Assembly (NCBI RefSeq): GCF_024139115.2 | Contig: NC_085139.1 | Location: forward strand, 249,297,236 to 249,361,235 | Direction of reading: 5' to 3' | Origin: Armigeres subalbatus | Lineage: Eukaryota > Arthropoda > Insecta > Diptera > Culicidae | DNA: 64,000 nucleotides | Part shown: piece after piece, positions 55,276-64,000 of the stretch | Layout: each line of letters opens with the position of its first letter | How positions within the stretch are numbered: the first letter of the stretch is position 1 | Translations under genes and position numbers: made by a program | The notes under the pieces: generated by a model | What the model saw: only the letters and a program-made list of their open reading frames with translations | What the model was told of the DNA's origin: nothing | The model's database searches: none

Positions 55276-55291
55276 AGCCTTGAAAAAGGCT
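55276..55291 (-). terminator. histone-type 3' stem-loop candidate
   Basis: Minus strand AGCCTT-TTTC-AAGGCT: a 6-bp stem with a TTTC loop, preceded by CAAAC, as in replication-dependent histone mRNAs. The outermost pair is A-T rather than the usual G-C, and no histone coding sequence lies upstream. Confidence 0.3.
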
Positions 55292-55400
55292 GTTTGCTTC
55301 GGCTAAGTGCAAAAAGTAAGAAAACGATCTTTTCAAATAACTGCGAATTTCTAGTGATGGGATAAAAAAGATTGAATGCTCTGCGAGCGAATGCACTTTT

Positions 55401-55408
55401 CTTTTATA
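55401..55408 (-). promoter_or_regulatory. TATA box candidate
   Basis: Minus strand TATAAAAG, about 110 bp upstream of the stem-loop, with GCATTCGCTC and GCATTCAATC at initiator distance. No coding sequence follows. Confidence 0.3.
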
Positions 55409-55412
55409 CTAC

Positions 55413-55559
55413 TTAATTTTGAATCTTCTCTGCTTCCCAATTGGTGAGCCAATCAGCTAGTGTCTTATATCCCGCTTCTTTGTCAGCCAAAGCGTCATCA
55501 TCATCAACGCGTTCGAGAAGGGCTTCTTCTTTTTTACGCTTGTTGCTCGCTGCTGGCGT
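55413..55559 (-). pseudogene. unrecognised C-terminal coding fragment
   Basis: The minus frame after an in-frame TAG reads TPAASNKRKKEEALLERVDD, then DDALADKEAGYKTLADWL and TNWEAEKIQN with a TAA at 55413. Strongly charged, then amphipathic. It looks like the end of a genuine protein. Family unknown; no upstream exon is identifiable. Confidence 0.35.
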
Positions 55560-55639
55560 CTATTTCTTAACGGGACTTTTTGCTTGATACAGGCCAATAA
55601 GCCGGGCAAGCGAGCTTAGAATTGCAGTTCAGGGGGGAA

Positions 55640-57100
55640 GTATGGTGTTCTTTTCTGAGACAACATTGTTAGCAGTAGAAGGAAGGAAACACCCGGACAT
55701 GGGATTTCGGGTGATAAGATTTAGAATTCATAACATGGGACGATCATTCAGTCACGTTCGCTTTGTGTGCGGTCAGTATCAAACAATGTTTTTCTACATA
55801 TTTTTTTTATCAATGCCAAAAAATCCAACATTTGATGAAAAATCGATTGATAGTTTATTAATGTTTGAGCTGTTATTCCCGCAAGAATTCACGTTGCGAT
55901 TTCCTTCGAAGTTTATTTAGCTATGATCACAAGAATTTCTGTGAAAAATCCTGAAAATTTAACAACAGATTTTTCGGAAGTTTTTCAGCAGGAAGTCACC
56001 AACCAATTTCTGTTAGAATTTCCCAAGCGATTTCTGTAGGAATTAATTAGGGGTGTCCACATACAGTTTCCGAAAATTTCCTGCATGTTGTTTTTGAGGA
56101 ATTCACAAAAAAATATGAAAAAATGAAATTCCGCATAAATTTCCGGGGAACCTTTTGCAAGAATGGAGAAATTTCCACAGATGTTCTCGGAGAAACACCC
56201 GCAGACAATTTTGGAGCGACTTCTTCAGAAATTCCAAGAAGGACCATCTAGATGAGTTGTTATATCAACTGCTTTTTCAATTTTGTACAAACATGTGTAA
56301 CGTTGAAGTTAAAACATATACTTAAAATCAGTAATATTATAAAAACGAACTCGAAAAAAGACGTTCACGTTCAGGATCTCCGTAACAACCCTGCAATTTC
56401 TATCCCGAAAGGAATTGAAAGCTTCGATATTGATCTCTATCATTAGCTCTCTGAAGAACCGTTTGTTTTTTGGACATACATGCTGCATCATGTGGCTTTT
56501 CTTCAGCCTGTCTCGGCTCATCACCGATGCCGGCCGGTCTCGGCTCGACTCTGCTGCTGCTGCCGGTATCTGCTCAGCATTGCTGCTTTGTCGGGTCTGT
56601 AGGGTGAACTGCTGCTGTACTGGCTAGGTTTCGGCTGATGATGGTGGCTTCGATGACTTCATTCCCTACTAAAAGGTGTGAGTGCTGTTCAATCGATGAT
56701 GCGGTTGCTTCGCTTGTCCCGGTCAGAATGAAAGGAAAAAATCGCGTTGCGCTATTTTATGACTTCTCGGCAGACCCAGCGGCTGCTCATTCGCTGGTGT
56801 CTGCACCAATCAGAACGTGGTAATGGAATGATGCAAGAATTATGCGGTACCCATATTTATAGGTTCCCTTGATCTCAATGTTTTTCATTGAAAACAGTTT
56901 CATGCTTATTGAAACAAGTTTTTTGGGTCTTATCAAGCATGGACATGAAAGGCATACTTGAAATCTGTCGATTGAGGGGCTTACCGCAGAAATTCGTCCA
57001 CTGAGACGAACGTTATTAACGTTTAAGATCTTTCAACACAGCGTAAAGCGCTCGATTTGAATATTTTGAAATGACACCCGGTATAGTAAGAGAGACGTAA
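55640..57100. other. mixed spacer with promoter-like features
   Basis: 55920-56240 is a worn minisatellite of GAATTTCTG/AAATTTCC words. 56500-56640 is CTG/CGGCTC-rich. A CCAATCAG box (about 56806) followed by CATATTTATAGG (about 56850) looks like a CCAAT plus TATA pair pointing to the plus strand, but no plus-strand gene follows. Confidence 0.3.
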
Positions 57101-57103
57101 GCC

Positions 57104-57625
57104 CTACGTCAAAATCTCCTCGTGACGCTCTTTCCACCCCTCGAGCATGACACTGTCCCTTTCATCTTGGTACTCGTCAACCAGATGAGTCAGATTCCGC
57201 AAAGAATCCCGACAGAAACGTTCTCCCTTTGCCAACCTCCTTGAATTCGGGGCCATAGCGCGCACTAAAACAGTCGCAGACGATGTGTGTATGCAGGTTT
57301 TTGCCAAGCTCCACCCAAAATGCCAAAATTCCGTGATTTGTATCCAATCAGATCATGCAAAATTGTCGAAAACTTCAGCGATACGGGAAATCTTTCAAAA
57401 GTAATTATTTCCTCGCGAACGGATTACATACAGCATGCAGTACTTACAATCGTCGATGATGTACCCAAGCCAACCCACGCGGTAATGCCCAAGCCACGCC
57501 TGCTCAATGTTGCTGTAGAACGCCACCGACAAAGGTGATCGGAAACAATGCAGCAATGGACCAGCTTCACAATCGAGAGATGGCTCCGATGGTTGCACGC
57601 TATCAGCGACCGTTAGCACCAACAG
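57104..57625 (-). CDS. candidate two- or three-exon gene (3' part), function unknown
   Basis: Minus strand: exon 57625-57448 reads LLVLTVADSVQPSEPSLDCE, CFRSPLSVAFYSNIEQAWLG and HYRVGWLGYIIDD. A strong donor ATT/GTAAGTACT starts a 183-bp intron (57447-57265) ending CTGTTTTAG. Exon 57264-57104 continues in frame with RAMAPNSRRLAKGERF, SLRNLTHLVDEYQDERDSVM and EGWKERHEEILT, then a stop. The first exon shown is preceded by ATAG, a possible acceptor, and opens with a hydrophobic LLVLTVA that could be the end of a signal peptide encoded further upstream. I do not recognise the family. A mobile-element origin is possible because the stop lies in the recurrent TTGACGTAGG motif. Confidence 0.4.
57265..57447 (-). 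other. predicted intron, 183 bp
   Basis: Donor GTAAGTACT and acceptor CTGTTTTAG on the minus strand. Splicing keeps one frame open across both exons, whereas reading through reaches a stop within 50 bases. Confidence 0.4.
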
Positions 57626-57799
57626 CTATGGTTTCGCAATAACTACACTGTACGCGGAACGAATTCGCATATGCTTGAGATTTAGTTTTCATCACAGTTC
57701 TTATCACTTAATTCCACTTATCCAATCCGAACCGACGTAGCCAAAATCGCGAACACAATATCCAACAGCAAACAACCCGGTTCAAAGGACCATACTTTA

Positions 57800-58080
57800 T
57801 GTAGCAATTTCGAATTTAGATTGATTGTGCTGCGATTTTGTTGGAATCGATAGACGACGAGATTTATTGCTCTACTGAATATACGCAACTACGCAACGAT
57901 ATTACAGTACGATGCGTTCGTATTTTTATTTGCGACTGACTCTCTAATTCTACAGCAGGTAATATATATAATCAAATGGAATTATAGGGACGAAGATTGA
58001 TATCGATCGGCTTTCCGATCGAATGCTGCTAAGAGCTGATAAGAAAGAAGAGTTGAGTTGAGAGTGAGAGAATCAACACA
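57800..58080 (-). mobile_element. BEL/Pao LTR, uninterrupted copy
   Basis: 281 bp, plus-strand ends TGTAGCAATTTC and AATCAACACA. It matches the split LTR at 37769-39286 without the 1.2-kb insertion and with a short TA run. No BEL internal sequence borders it and no flanking duplication is evident, so it is a solo or truncated LTR. Confidence 0.85.
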
Positions 58081-58386
58081 GATCTGGAACATCCGTAAAA
58101 GTGGACAAATCCAAAACTTCAGCACGGTGATTTTTTTCGTTACCTTTCATTCTGGCAAATTAATAGGAAAGTTTTCTAGGACCTCCAAGTGCTTAAGAAA
58201 CGGTCCTCCGGAAGATCCAGTTCATTCATAAAAGTGATCAATTCCAAAAGAATATTTCAGAACATTGCGATTTTTTTGAAACCACCTATCCTGGCGAATT
58301 GTGTTTGCAATCAATAAAAAAAGTTTTCGGTACTGTACGGTAATGGTACTCCGGAAGATCCGGAACATCCGTGAATGTGGCCAATT

Positions 58387-58535
58387 TGCCTCTAGGAACT
58401 TTCCCAGGGATTACTTGATGAGCTTCCGAAGGGATTACCGAAGGAACTTCTGAACGAACTTCCAGAGGAAGTTCTTGAATAACTTACAGAGGAGCTTCTG
58501 CAGAAACTTCGGAGGAATTCAAGGAGGCGTTCCAC
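58387..58535. repeat. short GGAACTTCC-type minisatellite
   Basis: Repeated words such as AGGAACTT, CTTCCGAAGGGATTACC, GAACTTCCAGAGGAAGTTC and GAGCTTCTGCAGAAACTTC at about 24-base spacing. Confidence 0.65.
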
Positions 58536-58954
58536 GCCGCCACGCTGCCGTCGCTGGCTAATGATTATCTGTTACGCTAACTGTTGGATTTGGCCTCTTT
58601 TACGGAACTATGGATGAATTTTTATTATTGATAAGAAAATTATTTTGATATATCAGTGGAATGTCATTACTTGTCATCATACGAGTTTGTACAATTCCAT
58701 TTGATTCCACCAATTGATTTCATTCCTTTATGTGATTTTACAGATACGTATTTCGACCTTAACAGTAAGATCGTCTTCAGTGTCTCGCACTTGTTTCGAC
58801 TTTTATTATTGTCATTGCATATCACGGAGGATTTTTGCTATTGATTGCGTACATAATTCACCAATATGAATGAAAGCAAAAATTTGCAAAGCTGTGGGAT
58901 GAACTTTTGGAATTGACCATTTTCACTGGTATCACAACCAAAAATAAATAAACA

Positions 58955-59735
58955 AACGTGATTTCTACACAGACTCTCTAAGAATTATCGAAATTTAATT
59001 TTTACATACCTTCTCGGCTACATGGACATAGAACATTATTTTTATCCAACCACTGCCGAACAAATTACGCCAAATTTGGGCCTCTCAACAGAATGATTGC
59101 TGTTTACAATCAACACTGCGAAGCTATTGACTTAACAATGTCTCGGCATAACATTAGACAATATTTTCAAAGAACAAACATTACAAATTCAGCAATATAA
59201 ATTCAAAATCAAAATTATACATCACTTTACAAAAAAAAAAAAAATATTATTTAATCATACTATAGCATTACAAAAACAAACATGTATATGTATATGTACT
59301 AGTCTACGTTGGTTGACGAAATAAAATAAATAAACTAACGTGGGATCAAGTGTCCTTATATTGAGGCAGCATAATTTCAAATCCAAATATCCTAAAATTA
59401 TTATGAAATGTTGACATTTTCATCAGTACAGATCATTAAGTATATTTTTGGCTTTGTGCTGTGAAAAAAGCGAAAGCATTACGTCATTGTTATGAAAAGT
59501 TCTTCAAACTTTGCGTGGCCAATAAAAAATTCTTTGGAAAGTCAAAACACATAAACCGGCCTGCAGAATGGATAGGGTTTGTCAATCCAGAAAACAACTC
59601 ACCACATAAAGGTCATTTGTCTATAGAGGATATATACTTAAAAATACGCTAAAAGAAAACTACTTTAGTTCTCGCTAAAACAGGGGTGATCAAGTCTGCC
59701 CGGGGATCAAGTCTCCCCACCTTCGCCTATTGATT
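58955..59735. mobile_element. inverted relative of the element at 29395-30160, inserted in the tandem repeat
   Basis: The left edge ACACAGACTCTCTAAGAA and GGGATCAAGTGTCCTTATAT followed by TGAGGCAGCA (59342-59371) are complementary to the ends of 29395-30160. GGGGATCAAGTCTCCCC recurs at 59703-59718. The interior is AT-rich and non-coding; a short frame at 59461-59652 (KKAKALRHCYEKFFKLCVAN) looks like a transposase tail but is unassigned. Confidence 0.5.
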
Positions 59736-60690
59736 TCACAATCACTTCTCCGCTATGGATGTTTTCGAAATAAAATATGGAGCTGTGGGATAAACTTCTG
59801 GAATTCATAATTTTAGCGGATGTCCCAAATTTCCCGGAGAACCGGAACCTATTTTACGGATGTTTCGGGTTTCTTTCTCGGGACACAATAGACTTTCACT
59901 ATTGATTGCATTATTCATTCGATGATATAAACAGTTTCGAAATTTGCTTTGAGATGAACTTTTGAATTGGCCACTTTTACGAATGTTTCGGATTTCCCGG
60001 AGGGCCGTTTGTGGTCATCTCAGAAGACTGAAACAATTTATTGCGTACACAATTTGCCCGTATGGATGGTTACGAATAAAATAGCAATGCTTTGGGATGA
60101 TTTTGTGGTATCGGCCCCTATCGGGAGCATTTGCGGGTCGCAGAAGACTTACTCGATTGATTGCACAGGAAATTCGGTTATGAATCAATTGAGAAAAGCT
60201 CTGAGATGTATTTTTGAAATTGACCACTTTTACGTATGGTCCGGATCTTTCGGATGACCGTTTCGGGAGTTTTTGGATCACTGAAGACTTTCACTACTGA
60301 TAGCATCCATTATTCGTCAGGATGGATGATTACGAAATAATGCGAATCTCGTGGATTACCTTTTGGAATTGATCATTTTTACGGATGTTTCGGATCTTGG
60401 ACCGTTTGTGGGACATTTGGAGGTCACAGAAGACATTTACTATTGATTGCACCCACAATTTTCCAGAATGAAGGTTTTTAATAAAATTGCGAAGCTCTAG
60501 GATGAACTTTTAGAATTGACCATTTAACGGATGTTCCTGATTTTCCGGAGGACCGTTTCTTGGTCATTTGGAGGACACAGAAGGATTTAACTTTTTATTG
60601 CACCCACAATTTGCCAAAATGAATGATTACGAAATAATCGCGAAGCTCTGTGATTAGCTCTTAGAATTGGCCACTGGATTTTCCAAAGAG

Positions 60691-61415
60691 CTTTCCGATA
60701 ACCGCTCGAGGGATAAAATTGGCCTGAAATGGCGTATAGAAGATAGCGAATACAGGTGGAATCATCAGAGCACATATTTGCAAGCAATTTTATGTTTCAT
60801 AACACGCAACTCGAAAATTTGGTGCCAAATTGAGAAGCTCAAACAGTACCCCTTTAGCACAGGTTCCCCGGAGACTACAGTGGTCAATTTGGATGAATCT
60901 CCCCTTGGGCTTGTTATTGGAACCTACAGCTTTCGTTTGGTGCCTAAAGATCGAAAATCGGTTGAAATTTGAGTTTTTGTGATCGTGATGAAATCTTGGG
61001 TCCAAATGGACCCCAATGCACAATGTGTAACTTTTTTCTAATGCATTAGGAAGGTTAATAATGATGTTTTTGGTGTTACTTGGCATACGATCTACCCGAT
61101 CAACTAAGCCCTGAACGATGTATTCGTGCATCGCTGAACATCCCAGAAGGTCCATAGAGGCCACAAGATTTCACTTATTACTTTTATAAGCTACAACAGG
61201 CCTTTTTGGTTCTCCAAAACGTCCATTGAACCGGAAGAGTTTCACTCATTATGTTTACTAGCTACTGCAGACCTTTTAGGTTCTCCAAAACGTCCGAGAA
61301 TTGAAAAGATGTGATCTACCCGACCAATCAAGTCCTGAACGATGTACACATGCATTGATAAACATCCCAGCAGGTCCATTGTGCCGATAGGGTTTCACTC
61401 AACACATTTACTAGT
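60691..61415. repeat. partial tandem duplication
   Basis: GATCTACCCGA.CAA, CCTGAACGATGTA, AACATCCCAG.AGGTCCAT and GGTTTCACT occur at 61087-61180 and 61310-61405. GGTTCTCCAAAACGTCC occurs at 61208-61224 and 61277-61293. No gene is supported. Confidence 0.65.
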
Positions 61416-61599
61416 CTCTGTTATGGTTTTTTGTTTCGCTGAAGAAAGTGGTGACCTATCTCTCTTCTGTGATTTTACACAGCCTATCTAAAACGCTGGG
61501 CATATATGACCCATCCGTCATGAAAGTTGAAATTCTCCAATGAAAGTATTGGATTTAGAACGATATCATTTTATCGCAGTTTTTGGTTTCATCCGGCTT
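61416..61599. other. unassigned spacer
   Basis: No feature seen. Confidence 0.4.
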
Positions 61600-62658
61600 C
61601 TAACGGAAATCGCGTAACTGTGCACAGCCGCTGAAGGGGTTTCTACGCAGAGTCAAGTCATCCGCGCGCGCGCAACGCGCACCTATGTATGACGATTTGA
61701 CAACGCAAAGAGCAGCCCGCGCGTCGTCCGGAAGGTCCAGTTCCCATATTTTGCAACACACGATCAGCAACGAAACGACGACGACAACGTCGATCATTAT
61801 ACAATGCGACCACTTTTTTTGACGCTGATCAGTTGATTGCCTGATCGCGTCCAAATCGGAATCAGAATTTACAGAAAATACGCGCGTTCTGCGCCTCGGA
61901 TCGACATCGCGCTGAAGTGCTTTCGTTTTGTTTTGATTACAATTTCAGGCCCAAGTGGATACACGTCGGCGTGCGTCCGTGCGTGACTGGAGGAGGTTGG
62001 ATCAAGGAGATCGGGCGGTCAATCACCGACTGGAGCTCGCGCACAACCACAGGTGTGGGTGTTTTGCGTTTTCGACAAACAAGGATCGACACCGGAATCA
62101 ATCACATTGAGCGTGCGAAAGTGCGGAGGTGAATTCAGTATTCGCAGCTACGGATACCATTCAACGGCGATCGGATTAAGTGCCAGCGGAAAAAATCTAG
62201 TTTTGATCGAGAATCGAAACAGCGAACAGCAACTGGTGCACGCGTTTGCGAAGTGATCTCCTGAACTACGAAACGAAAGTGTCATTGGTCGCGCGTGCGT
62301 GGTGGCAAGTTTCGGGCGTTGTCGGGAAGAAGTGTCTAAACGCGTCGCGAGTGAAAACGGTAAAACCAAGAAGAAGTCACGAAGAAATCTATCAAAGAAG
62401 AATATAATCGATTCCGAAGAAATCCTCATTCCAAAATAAAGTGTGAATTAAGTTTCAGTGTAATTTTGCGAACGCAAAATTCCAACGAAAGTGAAGTGAC
62501 GAACCCCTTCCTCGAACGGGATCTCTCAGCTGGTTTGTGAATTATTATTGATGAATTGTGTTATCAAACCTGAGCTACGTTAGTTACGAGAGTGAACGTT
62601 CGCCCCGTCGTCGTTACAACAACCAAAGGGAGGAGCCGGAAGGACATTAGAACGAACG
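61600..62658 (+). promoter_or_regulatory. candidate promoter and non-coding first exon
   Basis: A GC-richer, CpG-rich block without repeats. TCAGTT at 61829 fits an arthropod initiator, and GGAAT at +28 partly fits a DPE. The stretch ends ACATTAGAACGAACG/GTGAGTAG, a near-perfect donor at 62658/62659. No long frame starts before the donor, so this would be 5'UTR. The downstream gene is outside the window. Confidence 0.45.
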
Positions 62659-63665
62659 GTGAGTAGACTGCTGGCTGCTGGTGGCGATTGGGGCTTTATG
62701 TTGAACAACATGTGCGTGACTGATTGGGTATCGATTACGCATGCTCGCGCGCCAATTAGTCGGGTATCGGTTACCGCTACTCCGGTTGAGTAATCGTCAA
62801 TCGCCCAAGCCAAGGCGTAGGTATTTTTCCCTGTAATTTTGTGTTCATTTGATAATGCTGGCTGGCGGCGAAATTCGCACTTTGTACAGAGTAGAAAAGT
62901 CCACAACAGCCTTGCTATCCGTCCGGCGTCCGTTCATCCATGGGCCATAAAAGTGATACGCGTTTCGACATAGGCGCACACGTCTCGTTTGAACAGGCAA
63001 GGTGGAATTCTATTGCGCTAACTGTGCGTGACCTTGGCTAATCAGAGGTGTCGAAAGTGGTGTAGCGAATTGTTTGCTTCTACTTAGCGATTTACGACCT
63101 GGCAGTCGCTGAGTGCCTGTTGGTCATAGTGTCGGGATAATGAACTGGTTTTATGGCTACCGAAATTGGTTTGGCAGGGTTTACGAGCTTGCATGCAGTT
63201 TGCAACTCATATGTATTTTTATCGACTGAGTAATATGCCACTGGCTATTCATTTTACTTTTGTTTAATTGCGCGAAACGACAATTCCTGTAAAGCTTAAG
63301 CTTACACAGTCTAAATTAAGCATGATTGCGCATACATATGGCATTCCTCACTATCTGGCCAAATAGGTCCAAGGAGAACATTGATGAATGTCGTTCAAGT
63401 AGAATTCTCATTACAATAGAAGCTTCATACCCTTGTAACACACTTGACCTAGACGAGTTTCAGTGTTTTAAAACGAGTTTCAGTGATTAAATCAACTAAT
63501 GTAATAGTCACTGCGCATACTCGTAACTCACAATTATTCTTACTACTTCTGATTTCTTCTTCATTTATTTTCTGATTTCTTTTAGCTGTTATCTTTAATA
63601 AATCTTTCTTTTGCATCAGAATCCTTTTCACTTTTCTACATGGAATGCATGAAATCTGGACGGCA
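62659..63665 (+). other. putative first intron, start
   Basis: Follows the donor at 62659. It contains no supported gene; the minus-strand frames 62580-62906 and 63449-63631 lack recognisable features. Confidence 0.35.
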
Positions 63666-63667
63666 TA

Positions 63668-63956
63668 CAGGGGTTAAAAAAGGTTGAAATAGGCAAAAAA
63701 CTCTTTGTTTAGAATAATCCGATTTGTATAAAACTGGGACCATTGAACGCGGAAACTCTTCTAGTATTCTGTCCTTATTCAAAATCTCACATCGGTCATC
63801 GGACACCGGAGATGTTCCGGGTTTTCCGAGGATATGTTGAAATGCGTTTTTTCATCTGCTACTCATTTTCATCAAAATCGGATTATTCAACCAAAGTTAT
63901 GCTGATTCAAATTTCGACTCAATTTTGCCTATTTCAAACTTTTTGTCTAACCCCTG
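63668..63956. mobile_element. TA-flanked MITE (Tc1/mariner/pogo-type)
   Basis: Ends CAGGGGTTAAAAAAGGTTGA and TTTTTGTCTAACCCCTG are inverted, extending through AAATAGGCAAAA/TTTTGCCTATTT. TA lies on both sides (63666-63667 and 63957-63958). 289 bp, no coding capacity. Confidence 0.88.
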
Positions 63957-64000
63957 TAGATAGGATTTACAGATCACGAATCATAGATGAACCACGACAA

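Larger units (their letters stand above)
58081..60690. repeat. degenerate tandem repeat, about 150-bp units
   Basis: The consensus order is: CGGAGGACCGTTT.TGGTCAT, AGAAGACTTTCACTATTGAT, TGCACCCACAATTTGCC, GAATGATTACGAAATAA, GCGAAGCTCTG.GATGAACTT, TTGGAATTGACCATTTTTAC and GGATGTT.C.GATTTCC. At least six units are recognisable (58160, 58340, 59830, 60000, 60250, 60400 and 60545 onward). The array is interrupted by 58955-59735. The frames inside are not genes. Confidence 0.75.

Noticed and set aside
57800..58080. 5' LTR of the BEL element at 39.5-45.6 kb
   Set aside because: Orientation fits, but more than 12 kb of unrelated elements intervene and no BEL leader adjoins it; a solo or truncated LTR is simpler.

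Overview
The window looks like nuclear DNA of a culicine mosquito, most likely Aedes. This is an inference from repeat content: BEL/Pao, Ty3/gypsy, Jockey, CR1-like and a further APE-type LINE family, tRNA-headed SINEs, many hAT/Tc-type foldback elements, AT-rich spacers and GT-AG introns. No bacterial, plasmid or CRISPR structure is present. Almost everything is mobile or repetitive DNA. Only one simple protein-coding gene is well supported (76-957, with its own AATAAA signal). Others are weak: a possible two-exon gene at 57104-57625 (-), a small secreted ORF at 24010-24327 (-), and a probable 5'UTR exon ending in a consensus splice donor at 62658/62659.

Layout. 1-1.7 kb: single-exon gene and spacer. 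1.7-3.1 kb: old tandem repeats split by an 8-bp-TSD MITE. 3.5-7.1 kb: large 22-bp satellite, accidentally open over about 900 codons. 7.7-9.0 kb: GC-richer, promoter-like DNA. 9.8 kb: tRNA-Ile-like SINE head. 10.1-15.5 kb: a LINE split by a related, antiparallel, 5'-truncated LINE. 15.8-18.6 kb: MITEs and a GGTCGAAAGGACAAAA minisatellite. 18.7-20.6 kb: FLYWCH/MULE transposase pseudogene. 20.9-23.9 kb: three copies of an unclassified repeat carrying long hairpins; between copies 2 and 3 sits a hAT-type element that itself contains a tRNA-Val-like SINE, and both insertions have exact target-site duplications (TSDs). 25.5-30.2 kb: ATCGATT repeats, a LINE scrap, a deleted hAT element retaining its dimerisation domain, and foldbacks. 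30.35-34.56 kb: full-length but frameshifted Jockey LINE with a 12-bp TSD.

37.8-45.6 kb: antisense BEL/Pao element. Its 3' LTR is split by a 1.2-kb element with about 295-bp terminal inverted repeats (TIRs), and its RT is split by a GC-rich insertion. An uninterrupted LTR copy at 57800-58080 shows the empty site. 45.9-55.2 kb: antisense Ty3/gypsy element with LTRs differing at 2 of 287 bases. It lacks gag, carries an intron-like 106-bp GT..AG segment inside RT, and has a CR1-like LINE inserted in its integrase. 58.1-61.4 kb: degenerate tandem repeats. 61.6-64 kb: candidate first exon, intron, and a TA-flanked MITE.

The genes do not form a pathway. The window is a stratified record of nested insertions whose order can be read from TSDs, empty sites and interrupted frames. 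The most unusual items are the intron-like segment in a gag-less Ty3 element with young LTRs, the multi-frame-open 22-bp satellite, and the hairpin-bearing triplicated repeat bounded by inverted copies of a near-palindrome.
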